NCBI RefSeq assembly: GCF_042477335.2
Contig: NC_091248.1
Location: 118,076,501 to 118,140,500, forward strand
Length of the DNA: 64,000 bases
From: Ovis canadensis
Lineage: Eukaryota; Chordata; Mammalia; Artiodactyla; Bovidae
Reading direction: 5' to 3'
The number at the start of each line of letters is the position of its first letter. Position 1 is the stretch's first letter. Positions 47,379 to 59,530 of the stretch are shown in pieces. The translations under genes and the position numbers were made by a program. The notes under the pieces are model-generated. The model was not told the origin of the DNA. It made no database searches and saw nothing but the letters and a program-made list of their open reading frames with translations.

Positions 47379-47829
47379 GTTTTTGTGGTTCTTCTATTAC
47401 TGGAGAAAGAACTGCACATCAGGCAAATATTTGTGTATTTGTTCAGTAGTCCTCTATTTTTTTTCCCAGAAGAGTGAAGATTGTAAACTGTCTCCTTTCC
47501 TGAATCTTTGGGAACAAATTATAATGACTGTTACTTAATTTCATGGATAGGGTCGAACAGAATTGAAAAACAATGTGAAATACAACTCCAGAATATTTGT
47601 CCCACTGAGTTTTGCCTGTGTACATCTTACAGCTTATTTTGTATTCAGAAGTCTCCTATTAGAATGCAACTATTAGACAATGAAAGCAGTATGTTTCAAA
47701 ATGCATGGGCTGCAGCTAAACAAGTAAGAAGAGGGAGATTTATATTCTTAAATGAGTTTATTAGAAATAAAATAATATTGAAAATAAGTGAGCCACGTTG
47801 TTAACTTAAGAAGCTAAAAGAAAAAAAAA

Positions 47830-48705
47830 AAGAACTAAGAATAAACCCAAAGAAAATAGTAGGAAGATCATAATAAAAAATGAGCATAAAATTATGAAAC
47901 AGACATAAAAACAGCAAAAAGAGAAATGTAGAAATGAGTGACAAAAGCAGAAAGTTGGGGCTTTGAAAAGATAGACAAACCTATAGCAAGACTCCTCAAG
48001 GAAAACTTTTCCAAGCAAACTAGGAATGGAAGGACTGTCCTTTATAAGGGGTGCCTGTTAAAAATCTATGGCAAAATCTTACACTTAATTTTAAAACATT
48101 AGATACATCCCTATAGAGTCAGGAACAAGAAAAAGATGTTCTCTCTTACTGCATCTTTTAAACGTTGTACTAAAGGTCTTAGCCAGTGTGATAAGAAAAT
48201 GAAAAGTGAGATAAAGGGATTAGGGAAAAAAGAGAACAAAGTGATATTGTTTGTATAAAATATAACTGTCAGTGTAAGAAATCTAAGAGAATCCACATGT
48301 AAACCAGAAGAACTAAGAAGAAATTTTAGAAGGATCTTGATTACAAGACTGACATAAAGCACAAATGATGTTCCTACACATGAGCAATAAAAATAACCGA
48401 ATTATATGTAAATAGCAAAAAGATACTCTCTGTGCACAAAATTAGAAAATGTTACAAAGGACAGAGAATCAGTCAATGGAGAGATATATACATAGATGAG
48501 AAGACTCAGGGTTGTAATAACATTGGTACTAATTTATAAATTTAATACAATTCCAATAAAAATTCCAAGAGGATTTTTCATCAAACTAGACTAACCAATT
48601 CTAAAATTAATGGGAGAAAGTAAGATATTACAAGGTGTTACAGAGTTATAATAGTTAAAATAGTGAGGCACTGGGACAAGTCAGACAAACAGTATAGATC
48701 AGAGC
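47830..48705 (+). mobile_element. Old L1 ORF2 remnant
   Basis: Diverged L1: GGGCTTTGAAAAGATAGACA and CCTATAGCAAGACTCCTCAA, then AATACAATTCCAATAAAAAT and TACAGAGTTATAATAGTTAA. It is broken in all frames. Confidence 0.7.
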
Positions 48706-48737
48706 TCCGATATTCCTAGGGTGTAGGGTGGAGCCAG

Positions 48738-48955
48738 GGCTTCCCAGGTGGCATTAGGAGCAAAGAAATTGACAGCTAAGGCTGGAGACATAAGAGTCAT
48801 GGGTTCGATCCCTGAGTCAGGAAGATCCCCTGGAGGAAGGCTTGGCAACCTACTCCAGTATTCTTGCCTGGAGAATCCCGTGGATAAAGGAGCCTGGCAG
48901 GCTATAAGCCATAGGGTTGGTCGCAAAGAGTGGGACATGGATAGAGGCAGCCTTA
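48738..48955 (+). repeat. Bov-tA SINE
   Basis: Sense copy of the 'AGGTGGCATTAGGAGCAAAG' variant. Confidence 0.85.
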
Positions 48956-49889
48956 TAAATCAGTGGAGAGAGGGGTGGGTCTCTTTGCCAACCCTTAACA
49001 GAAGTGCATTCAGCTGTGGGGCAGGATTATTTTTCCCAGGGTCCCAGTGACATATGTTTTCTGATGAGCCACCTCTTATTGTAGAACCTGCCTTAACACA
49101 TCACCCTCTGATGATTGATTTGACTTCTCAAGTGCCTGAAAAGGATGTACTCTGAGTAGATACATCAGCATCTTGTTCCTGGAAAAAGGACACCTACTCT
49201 TATAAGTTAATGAACATTCTGCTTTGCAGTTTATAATCTTAGGAGTTTCTCTAACTGCTACTAACTGACACATGAGTGAACGCACACTGGATGATTTCCA
49301 GTCCTGAGGGCAAGGTCTTAAGGGAACGGGTCTCAAGAGAGGGCACCAAATGTGAAGATGAGGATGTGAAAAAAGAAATGAGGCACTAAAAGAGGAACTG
49401 AGACGATCTCGTAGAGAAATTCTATTTCCAATGAACTCCTGTCCTGAGACATGATTGAAGCAGCAATTTGTATACTTACAGTTCCTTTAAGTGTTGTTGC
49501 AGGGGAAGAATAGGGGAAGAAGAAAACAATTCAGTCAACTAACAAGGCTGCAGCTAGTCATTTGCTAAACAAAAGCTGTTCAGAATTCATCTGCGTGTCC
49601 TCCTCTCCCTGCCCAAATACGTGCTTGCCGTCAGCTTGCAGTTACCTATTGACGACTGCTCGTTTCCCAACTAATTCTTTAACCAATCGGTGTAGCATAA
49701 TTCTGCCTGCCCCCTAGATAAACTGTAATGGGAATAAGGGGGAAAAGATAGGGGAATTTCAAAGTTGGAAAATATTTTTGAAATTGGAGGAAAAGCAATG
49801 GCAAAAAACGTTTTCTCTCAAAAAAATTACAGACATCGAGATGTTGATACATGGATGTGTCGACAAAACTCGGAAAAATTTAATGAGAG
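48956..49889. other. Intron 1 segment, nothing recognised
   Basis: No family assigned. 49430-49760 has an LTR-like feel (CCAATCGG and an AATAAGG end), but I cannot support it. Confidence 0.3.
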
Positions 49890-50300
49890 TGTTTGGTGAA
49901 ATGGATGTACACTGACGCTGAGACTAACTGGGGCAAACTTTCTGGAAAACAGTTTGGTGCCAGTGTTCAAAACCAGTGACTCAGGGATTTCAGATCCAGA
50001 AAAGCTTCATGTGTAAAATATTGGAAGAGTTTGATGTATAAGGTTGTAGTGGCCTAACTTCGCTGAAAACATCCTAAATATTTAACAATAAAGATAGTTT
50101 AGTAAACTTTGATATGTCCACAAGAGGAATATACAACCATAAAAATAATATTCATACGGGATTTATAATATGGAGATGTCTTCCTTATTTTGAATGGAAA
50201 AAGTAGAAAAGGAAAGAAATAGAAAAAAATTACAGAGACTAGGATCTCAAATACATAAAAATACACTCAGAAAAAATTTACAATTTTAATAAAACGGGAA
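49890..50300 (+). repeat. L1 3' end (old L1M type)
   Basis: CTTTCTGGAAAACAGTTTGG, TTTCAGATCCAGAAAAGCTT and ATATGTCCACAAGAGGAATA follow the L1 3' order with heavy divergence. Confidence 0.6.
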
Positions 50301-50886
50301 TAAGCTTTCTCCCTGCTATTTCTAGCTCTTTTGCCCAAATTTCTGTCAAGCATTTCAAGATTTATTTTCTGGAAAGCTGGCAAATCTCATCTTCTGCTCC
50401 TGTGTCTTAAATCTTTTGAAGAGCCAAAAATGTAAGTCCTTATCTAATAAAGTTTCCCATGTGGCCACACAGCCTTTTATGGAATTGCTGGCTAAGCATT
50501 TAATGGCTGTGTGTGTCACAAGGATAATGTAACCACGACAAAGGCCTTTTCTTCTCCAGAGGTGGGACAGGTGGGTTACCTGGCACCCCTGGGCTTCATC
50601 TCTTCCTGGCACACCATGATTTTTATCCCAGGGAAATCGCTATTTGCCAAAGGAATCTTCCACTATTTCAAAAAATATCAGTAGCCTCCGAAATTTCCAA
50701 AAGCAGCTCACTAAGTAGAAATTCTTTGATAGGGATCGTGAAGACATAAAGAATGGACTGAGGATCTGTGGCTCCCCAAAGCAGGGAAAAGCCAAGTCCT
50801 CTATGGCTGCGGCTTAAGATAAACAGTGAGGGAAACTTGTAGAGCAGACCATGGTTTGATTCTTTAGTGCTTTGGCTCTAATCTCA
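50301..50886. other. Intron 1 segment, nothing recognised
   Basis: No named repeat or exon. Confidence 0.35.
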
Positions 50887-51098
50887 GCTTCCCTGGTAGT
50901 TCAGATGGTATAGAATCTGCTTGCAGTGCAGGAGACCTGGGTTTGATCCCTGGGTCAGGAAGATTCACTGGAGAAGGGAATGACAACCCACTCCAGTGTT
51001 CTTTCCTGGAGAATCCCATGGACAGAAGAGCCTGGAGGGCTACAGTCAATGGGGTCGCAATCAGACAGGACTGAATGACCCTCACTTCAATTCAACCA
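50887..51098 (+). repeat. Bov-tA SINE
   Basis: Full-length sense copy from CTTCCCTGGTAGTTCAGATG. Confidence 0.9.
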
Positions 51099-51629
51099 GC
51101 TCAGTCATCTCTATAATATATCAGTGTAATATACAATATGTCAAAATATCCCTCAGTTTATTACGAGTGGCTTCTTTGGCTGAGCAACTGGTTGACCACT
51201 CTTGTTGAATACATCAGGAAAGGGCTTTGTCTTGCAGAAGACAAAGTACTGGGGAATTTCTTATGTTGAAAACAATACCATGTGGTTCTATGTGTTTTTT
51301 TGTTTGTTTGTTTTTGTTTGTTTTCTGAGAATGGACAGTAGAAGGAGCATCACTGGGACTGCAGAGTTTGAATCCTTTGGGGATAAATGACACTTTGGTT
51401 GTAAGCATAAAACCAAAGAATGCTATTTGAAGCTACTTCATATATTTTCCATTGTCATTTTCCAAGTTAAGTATCCTTAATGTAAACAATGATAGATGTT
51501 CAAGATCGTAATTGTGGAATATACTTGCATTAATTCCCATCAGATAAGCTGTTCTAAATATTGCAACATGGCAGCCACAGGATGGCTGAATATTATCTGA
51601 TTTACTAGCATCCTAGGGCACCAGAACTG
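51099..51629. other. Intron 1 segment, nothing recognised
   Basis: A short TTTG array lies at 51296-51322. Otherwise nothing named. Confidence 0.35.
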
Positions 51630-51752
51630 TTTTTTTTTTTTTGGCTTCACCATGTGGCATGCAGGATCTCAGTTCCCAGTTTAAGGATTGAACACATGCC
51701 CCATGCAGTGGAGACATGAAATCTTAACCACTGGACCACCAGGAAGTCCCTG
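51630..51752 (-). repeat. CHR-type SINE (antisense)
   Basis: T-run tail at the left, then CTTAACCACTGGACCACCAG and GAAGTCCC. Confidence 0.8.
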
Positions 51753-51892
51753 CCAGTTCTTTACTAACAGCTCAGGACTTGATGACATAATTTGAGACAA
51801 AAAGAAATTTCTTTCAAAATGATAATTTTTAAGGTAACAGGAAATTTTTCAGAAAATCTTTTTTCATTGACTCTAAACTCATTCATGGGTAT

Positions 51893-52562
51893 TCCTGGTG
51901 TACCAGCTTCCTAGGGCTGCCATATTAAAATAACACAAACTGGGCTTAAAACACCAGAGTTTGTCTCACAATTCTGGAAGCCAGAAGTCTGAAACCAAGG
52001 CTTTTTGCAGAGCTATGTTCCCTCTGGAGATGAGAATCCATCCTTCTTTTTCCTAGCTTCTAGTCATCTGCTGACAACCTTTGGTATTTCCTGGTTTGCA
52101 GCCACGTAACTCCAGTCTCTGCCTTTGTTATCACAGGGCGTTCTCCCTGTGTCTCTGTGTCTTCACGGGGCATCCTCCTGTAAGGACACCAGCCACAATG
52201 GCTTAGAGATCCACTCTACTTCAGTATGACTGTCATCAGTCCTAAGTTGCTTCAGTCACGTCCAACTCTGCAGCCCCGTGGACTGTAGCCCCCCAGGCCC
52301 CTCTATCCGTGGGATTCTCCAGGCAAGAATGCTGGAGTGCCTTGCCATTTCCTTCTCCAGGGGATCTTCCTGACCCAGGGATTGAATCTGCATGTCTTTC
52401 ATTGCCTGCACTGGCAGGTGGGTTCTTTACCACTAGCACCCCTGAGAAGCCCCTCATCTTTAATCACATTTGCAACTACCCTGTCTCCAAATAAGATAGA
52501 ATTTTGGGAACAGGAATTCTACTGATTTTTGGAGGGGTGACACAATTCAACCCCTAATTCCT
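51893..52562 (-). mobile_element. MLT1-type LTR (antisense), split by a Bov-tA
   Basis: GCTTCCTAGGGCTGCCATAT, GAAGCCAGAAGTCTGAAACC, GTAAGGACACCAGCCACAAT and, after the SINE, CACAATTCAACCCCTAATTC give a complete antisense MaLR LTR. Confidence 0.85.
52232..52452 (-). repeat. Bov-tA SINE nested in an MLT1 LTR
   Basis: Antisense copy beginning TCATCAGTCCTAAGTTGCTT, placed between the two LTR halves. Confidence 0.9.
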
Positions 52563-54345
52563 AGAGTCCGTGGATTCTGGGTTAAGAACCTATTGAGACT
52601 GACATAGGAGAGTCTGGGAGTGGAGAACATGAAACATGGATGCAGAGAAGGAACTGCGAGCAAGACAAATGGAGCGCACTTTGTAATTCTGCTTGGAGGT
52701 CTGGAGGCAGTGGTCTCTCACTGTTGAATCTAGTGCGAGGTCTCTAGTTACTGATGGCAACATTTGGCCCATTCCTAGCTGAAGATGCTTCACTGCTATA
52801 CTTGACTCCGGGCTGCAGAGTGAAGTTTATGGTTATGTCCAGAACATTCTCTGCTGATGCCATATGTTTGGAAATGTCTGAATTTTGTGCAGAGACACAC
52901 AAGCGGTATTTTTGTAAGTGGAGTTACATAATTAGGGCATGGGCTTGCATGATAATTGGCATGTGTAATTAGGCACAGACTTCTTGTCCTTTAATTAGAC
53001 AATCAAGACATCTAATTACAAAATTAAGATGTAATTACGTGGCCTAAGATCGACATATTTCTTTCTACCCATTAGAGATTACATTTTAGAAAATAATTCA
53101 TAAAAATTGATGAAAAAAATGAACCAGAAACCAGATTTGAGGCCGTTGAGGGAAGTGTTAAGTAGACTGGTAAGCCACCTTTGGTCTTTCGTCTTAAGTG
53201 TGAAGGGGGTTATTTAAAACATCACAGTCTACTTGAAATACTTTTACACACTCTGCTGTCAACCTTTGGCATACACACTAATGAAGAGGAATGTGGGCAT
53301 GACTAGTCCATGTAATTCACACGAGGCTCTTAAGTGTGGTTTGTAATTACCCTTGAACTTGGACTTAAATGTGATGTCCTAGGGACCCATTCAAACCCAA
53401 TAGTGCAGCCACTCAGTGGAAACCTTGGTCTGGAGAACTGGGAGCAGAACCCACCTTCCCTTTTCACCCTGGCTTGATTCTCCCTGTTGCTACTTTAAAG
53501 GTAGGCAACATTGCTCAAAGTAACGCAAATCAACAATTAACCTGTTGCCCTTTCCCTGAATATTTGAGTATTCATTGCAATGTGCTTAACTGCTCCTTAT
53601 TGGACTGCAGGCAAGAACAGGAAGGTCAGAGTCTACAGCAAACATTCCATCTTTCTAATGATAAGTGAGGCTTGGAGCTGCAGGATTTTTCAAGTTCCAG
53701 TGCTCCTGTGAAGTCTGACTGAATGGATATTCTCTATATTTTCCCTTGCTCCAAAATTGAGATTTGGCTGATATTTGTATGATGCTAAACACTCAGTTTG
53801 ATTCATTAATTTTTCTGAAATAACTGAACTTTTGACATAATTGGCTGGCTGATTAGGGATTACAGCCATATGCCCAGGTTTTTCTAAGCTAGTTCTGACT
53901 TTCACTGTGTTATCCCTCTGTTCCCATAAACTGTTGAAATATCCTAGTAATTCCAATGTTTTGACAGCAACACTGCACTTCTCAAACTGTCACTTTCTCC
54001 TGGACGGTGGCACAGACATCTGTGGGGCCATATTTCCTGATTTGGGGCTAGGAAAATATGCTTCCCATATGATCTCAGGCCATGGAAACAAAGACATAGA
54101 GGGTTTGCAAGTGGTTGGTGATGAGGTCTTGTTCCACAGAGTGTCCCCTCCTTCCTTGTTTTTTTATTTTTCCCTATTAGGTCATGGAATGTGATGAGGG
54201 ATAAATTATGTGCAGGGGTCAATTTGACCAAGAAAAACCACAGATTTGAGCAGGGAACTGATTTTTGCCATTGTTACTTTTTTCGCCTCAACTTGCGAGA
54301 GAATTGTTGATGGTAGATTTCAAGGTTGAAGAGCTGAAATAGGCA
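52563..54345. other. Last unique stretch before exon 2
   Basis: I recognise no repeat over 1.8 kb. 52929-53037 contains five TAATTA motifs, listed separately. No exon is seen. Confidence 0.4.
52929..53037. promoter_or_regulatory. Cluster of five TAATTA motifs
   Basis: TAATTA occurs at 52929, 52966, 52992, 53013 and 53032. This palindrome is the core of many homeodomain sites, and the last two copies sit in a quasi-inverted context (ATCTAATTAC and GATGTAATTAC). An enhancer role is inferred only. Confidence 0.35.
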
Positions 54346-54478
54346 GAGGTGCAGCTTTTTGGAGGTGGTGTGGGGCCATGCTGTGCAGCTTGTGGAACCT
54401 TAGTTCCCTGACCAGGGATCGAACCCAGACCCTTGGCAGTAAAAGTGCAGTCGTAACCACTGAACTGCCAGGGAATTC
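54346..54478 (-). repeat. CHR-2-like SINE (antisense)
   Basis: GTTCCCTGACCAGGGATCGA and AACCACTGAACTGCCAGGGA. GTGCAG flanks both sides. Confidence 0.8.
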
Positions 54479-54715
54479 CCAAAGTGCAGTTTCAAATACT
54501 ATTTATTGACAGAAATTGTAGGTGTGTTTGGACTCCACCATCTCTAAAGGGACTTTCAGCTAAGACATCTGAGGATGTCTTAATCTCTAGCCTGTTAATC
54601 AAGAGGAATTTACTGAGCTCAGGCCACTTGCACACCTCTAGGCCTCCACCTCTTCAGTCCTAAGATGTCACCTGGAAACTTCTCCTACCCTTACATCTGG
54701 ACAGCTGATATCTGA

Positions 54716-54895
<180 letters not shown>

Positions 54896-55413
54896 TAAGA
54901 TGCTCTGAGCCAAGAGCAGCTTTATCCACAAAGCATTGCTTCCTTTCAGGTTGCCCACACTCAGGGAGGTCTGTGTGTGAATTGCATCAGTTCTTATGTG
55001 ATGATAACGATCCATCACTGATCACTCATCAACGCATATAGAGTCCTGGTATCCTGTCATTCATGCAAAAACCCTTTTAATGAGTGTCTTAAGTGTGCCG
55101 GGCCCTAGGATGTGGAAGAAAGTAAAATTTGCCCATGCCCTAGTGCTAGTGTGGGTGGTAGACATGGCAGCTGTGGTTTGTCCTTCAGAGGAGGGGAAGA
55201 TCCTTTAGGGCTAGAATCATCCTGGAGGATTTCCTGGAGGAGGGGGTCTTCAGGAGCGATAGACACAAAGACAAGGAGACCCACACCAGGTGGGAGCAAT
55301 GATGTGCATGATGGCACCATATGAGAAATAGGGCACAGCTTGGGGAGCAGCCTGGATGAAAAAGCGGAGATTGGGGAGCACCAGGGAACACTGCTGTGAG
55401 AAAGAGAGAAGAG

Positions 55414-55620
55414 CAGGCTTCCCAGGTGGTGCTAGTGATAAAGAACCCACCTGCCAATGCTGGAGATGTGAGAGATGTGGGTTTGATCCCTGGGTTGGGA
55501 AGATCCCTGGAGAAGGGCACGGCAACCCACTCCAGAATTCTTGGGTGGAGAATCCCATGGATAGAGGAGCCTGGTGGGCTACAGTCCATGGGGCTGCAAA
55601 GACTGAGTGACTAACACTTA
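55414..55620 (+). repeat. Bov-tA SINE
   Basis: Sense copy of the 'CCAGGTGGTGCTAGTGATAA' variant, ending GACTGAGTGACTAACACTT. Confidence 0.9.
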
Positions 55621-56866
55621 TGAAGATCACTGACAGTTCAGAAAGGCAAGTGAAAAGCTGGGCGTGTCCCAACATTGGTGAGTAGGAGGGGGACACCAAA
55701 GGGGAAGATTTCTCTGCAAGATTTAGAGCAGGTCTGTAGAATCCAACAGTTGTTGAGCCCTGGCTGTGAAGCAGTGAGGGCTTGGCCAGGGTGGAGATGA
55801 GAGCGAAAGAGAAGAACTTTGGGGGCAAAATTAGTAACTCATGGCAACTTAGATGAGGAGAAGTCAAGGCAGAATGAGTCAACTCGTCTTAAGTTTGGAG
55901 CCAGACAACAGGGAGAATGGCCAGGAGTCCATGAAAATAAAAGGTCAGGAGGTCAGCTGGTTTAGGGAGGTGCCTTTGATTTGCCAGAATGACTCGAATG
56001 CCCTCTGGGCATTTGGAGATAAAGTCCTGGGACTTTATCTTCACAGGTTATTTTTGTTTCCCGCATTGGGTTTTCTCAGAAGCCAGATGATTTATTCTGC
56101 CAACTCCTGTGGGGGGTGCTGCCACCAGACCCAATATTAGGAGGCTACAGACCCTACATGTGAAGCCACTAAGCCAAACAAAGGCAGGAAGGACTAAATT
56201 GGGGCCAATCGTGATAACACCCCTCTAAGATCTCTTTAGGCTTTCCCCACCCCTGCCCCCGGAAAGGCTGGCCCTTGGCGTCAGGTAGAAAATAACATAC
56301 GCTATTTCTGTCCCTTTTCTTTCTCATCAGTTTCTCTTCTCTTCTCTTCCGTTTTGTCCCTTTCTCGGTTCAACACCCCTTCCCACTCTTTATTGTTGTT
56401 TCTCTCTTCCCAGTGTTTTTTTTTTAACACCTCCTTCTCTCCTCTGTAGCTCAGGGGTGGCCAGGCCACAACTTTCAGCCCACAAACAGCATCACAGCAA
56501 GGCTCCCCATCAGCTCCATGAAGCAAGTATGAAGACATTTCTAAGTGTCAAAACACAACAACAAACCAGATAGGAAATTAAAGCAAATCCATTTCACAAA
56601 TTTCTATGGGGGAAATGATCAGTCGTGTTCAGACTTGACTGAATTAATTCAGTATCAACATGTTGAGTTAAACCATATCCCTGTTGATGTGCTGAGAACA
56701 CTGTGCCTGCCTTTGGCTAATTTCCACATATGCTTCTTTTTAGCTGCTCATTCTCATATGGGCAAATCCTGCCAAGTTCTTGCTAGAACATAGTCATTTC
56801 ATTGACTGTTTTCATAGTCATATGAGCTTTCCTTGGTATTAATATATGGCAAGCTTAGATAGAGGT

Positions 56867-57305
56867 GGAGCTATGGCTTTTCCAGTAGTCAGGTACAGAT
56901 GTGAGAGTTGAACCAAAAGAAGGCTGAGCACTAAAGAATTGATGCTTTCAAACTGTGGTGGTAGAGAAAGCTCTTGAGAGTCCCTTGGACAGCAAGGAGA
57001 TCAAACCAGCCAATCCTAAAGGAAATCGACCCTGAATGTTCACTGGAAGGACTAATGCTGAAGCTCCAATACTTTGGCCACCTAATGCAAAGAGCCAGCT
57101 CATTGTAAAAGACCCTGATGCTGGGAAAGATTGAGGGCAGGAGGAGAAGGGGACGACAGAGGATGAGATGTTTGGATGGCATCACTGACTCAGGGGACAC
57201 GAGTTTGAGCAAACTCTGGGAGATAGTGAAGGACAGGAAAGCTTGGCATGCTGCAGTCCGTGGGACTGCAGAGTCAGGTAAGACTGAGCAACTGAACAGC
57301 AGCTA
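56867..57305 (+). mobile_element. BovB LINE 3' end
   Basis: A 5'-truncated sense copy of about 440 bases. One broken frame encodes the C-terminal end of the BovB open frame (ORF fragment with [17 protein letters not shown] near 57213-57260). It is nonfunctional. Confidence 0.9.
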
Positions 57306-58193
57306 GATGGTAGAGCTAGACTAAAAGAGCCTGGGATCGATTTTCATTAAGAACATCCACCTCTTCTACTTTCCCAACTCTCTACTCTCACCCACCCTTT
57401 ATGTGTCTACCTGTCCACTCCATTCCCACAGCACAAGTCTAGGGGTCTCTTCTCTTCCACTTCCATCCCAACTGAAGGATGTTTTCATGTTTATTTCCTT
57501 CCTATAACACAATGGATCCAGCCATTTTCAACCCTTAACCCATACTTTCCCCCTGTGTATATCCACACACAGACCCCATCTCAAGAATACAGTGAGTCAA
57601 GCATTTTTCTGACCCTACTCCACGCTGTGTATATATCCTGGAACCCTCCTTTCCCACCCTCAAAACGTGTCTCATATATAAAGTAGCTCTAAGGTTCTTA
57701 TGCCTTGAATATGTTGATTTTAGTTAAAATTTAACTTGGATCATAATTCAGAGTTTGTGATAATTTGAGTACACTCAGCAGACATTTATGCCTATAGTGG
57801 CTGTGAAAAGAGGCTCTGCCAAAAATAATAATAATATAAACCAAATTGCAGAGGGGAATGTTAGCATAGTTGAGAAAGCAAACATTTTTCAAATATTTTA
57901 GTAGCAATTATACACAAATAGTATAAGTACAGATGATCTCATCTGTCCATTACACAGAGTTGACAGCGACTGTCTCTTGGCAATATTATTTTTTCAAGCC
58001 ACTAGTTTATTCTAATACTCCAAAGTACTGGAGTACTGAGAACTGAAACAGTTCTGAAAACAATACCACTTCGATTATTTCTTTATGGTTGATGTAATTG
58101 TGTTCTCATGATTGTAGACTTTTTTCCTGAAGAAGTTTAAATATTTGAAATTCTGTTTCATCTGATTTTTACTATAGTGCTTGTTTTCTGCAG
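57306..58193. other. Intron 2 end, nothing recognised
   Basis: C/T-rich unique text at 57340-57650, then A/T-rich text up to the exon 3 acceptor. Confidence 0.4.
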
Positions 58194-58246
58194 GGTTTCT
58201 GGGAAAGCCACATGGAGCTCAGAAAGCAATATGGACCTCTGAGTGG
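58194..58246 (+). CDS. TBXAS1: TBXAS1 coding exon 3: start of the P450 domain
   Basis: Third coding exon, 53 bases, encoding residues 62-78 ([17 protein letters not shown]) and two bases of a Gly codon. It corresponds to the A-helix region of the P450 fold, and the YGPL stretch is a common microsomal P450 motif. The acceptor is TTTTCTGCAG ending at 58193 and the donor is GTAAGA at 58247 (phase 2). Compared with human TBXAS1 as I recall it, residues 67, 73 and 78 differ. Exon 4 and all catalytic motifs (I-helix, ExxR, Cys haem ligand) must lie beyond 64000. Confidence 0.93.
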
Positions 58247-58620
58247 GTAAGAAGAAAACACCATTCTTCTCCCATGTATTTTGATTTGTGTGTGTTGAAG
58301 TGACATGGAAGGAATGACAAGAATGGGCATCTTGCCTGTGTTTATCCCTTTTGAGGATCCACAAAGAGTATGCCCAACTGTACAGCTGGATCTTCTCCTA
58401 GAGAAGATCCCAGGTGGCCCAGGGTGCATGGTGCTAGCCTGAAAAACACCATTTCCCAGTCTTTAAAGCCCAACCAGCTGGTTCAGGCGCTGTGTGCCTT
58501 GACCATCTCTGATCATTGTACCAAAGGCGTGTTGCAGGGAGGTGGTAGCCCTCCTCACTTCAGTCTAATTTGCCTTGACCACCCATGGCAAGTCTTTCCC
58601 CGTGATCTTATCTAAGCTTT

Positions 58621-58839
58621 TGTTGCTGTTGTTTTTTAGTCACCCAGTTGTGTCCGACTCCTTTTGGACCCCATGGACTGTAGCCCACCAGGCTCCTCTG
58701 TCCATGGGATTTCCCAGGCAAGAAAACTGGAATGGGTTGGCATTTCCTTCTCCAGGGAATCTTCCCGATCCAGGGATCTAACTCACGTCTCCTGCATTAG
58801 CAGACAGATTCTTTACCACTAAGCTACCAGGGAAGCCCC
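58621..58839 (-). repeat. Bov-tA SINE
   Basis: Antisense, full-length, ending CTACCAGGGAAGCCCC. Confidence 0.9.
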
Positions 58840-59229
58840 TTATAAACCTTACTTGGCCCCATTTTATTCAACTCTGTGGGTAAAATACACATCAGCTGTA
58901 TGGCCATATCATCTATTATCTGACACTGTACGCATTTCAGAGTAACAGGGGCTGCTACTCATTCTTACTGCAGGACAACAGTGGAAACCAAGACTGACCT
59001 GGGTAGACGGGGTCGAATGGTCACCCTAATTCTCAGCCACGTAGAGTAATATAGGCCTTCCCCTTCTTTTTCCTGTATTTTCCTTTTTTAAAAAATTTCT
59101 TCATGTTTTCTTTTAATTGTGAAATATATATGCCAAAGAGCATGTAACATGTAGAATTTAAAGAATATTAGTAAAATGAACAGGTATCTATCACCAAGCT
59201 TAAGAAATTGAACACCAGTATCCTATGTA

Positions 59230-59320
59230 GATTTTTCCTTTATTTATTTTAATTGGAAGGTAATCACTTTTACAATGTTGTGTTGGTTTTTGCTGTACAT
59301 CACTGCAAATCAGTAATAAC
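59230..59320 (-). repeat. Ruminant L1 3'-end fragment
   Basis: TTATTTTAATTGGAAGGTAA and ACAATGTTGTGTTGGTTTTT resemble the antisense 3' end of ruminant L1 copies, from memory. Confidence 0.5.
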
Positions 59321-59322
59321 TA

Positions 59323-59362
<40 letters not shown>
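59321..59362. repeat. (TA)n microsatellite
   Basis: About 20 TA units with one TT interruption at 59329-59330. It lies between two LINE fragments. Confidence 0.97.
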
Positions 59363-59364
<2 letters not shown>

Positions 59365-59530
59365 CTGTTCAGCCACTAAGTCATGTCTGACTCTTTGAGA
59401 CCCCATGAACTGCAGCACGCCAAGCTTCCCTGTCCTTCACTGTCTCCCAGAGCTTGCTCAAACTCATGTCCATTGAGTCAGTAATGCCATCCAACCATCT
59501 CACTCTTTGTCACCCCTATCTTCTATAGCC
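59363..59530 (-). mobile_element. BovB LINE 3' end (antisense)
   Basis: GTTCAGCCACTAAGTCATGT through TGGCATCCAACC-type text (CCATCCAACCATCTCACTCT). Short truncated copy. Confidence 0.85.

Noticed and set aside
55185..55882. Overlapping antisense open frames of 210 and 134 codons
   Set aside because: They run through an inverted Bov-tA SINE and intron 2 of TBXAS1. The protein text is the usual SINE translation (HGILHPRILEWVAVPFS). No start context or conserved domain.
56867..57305. A possible intact BovB LINE
   Set aside because: Only the last ~440 bases remain. The reverse transcriptase and endonuclease are missing.
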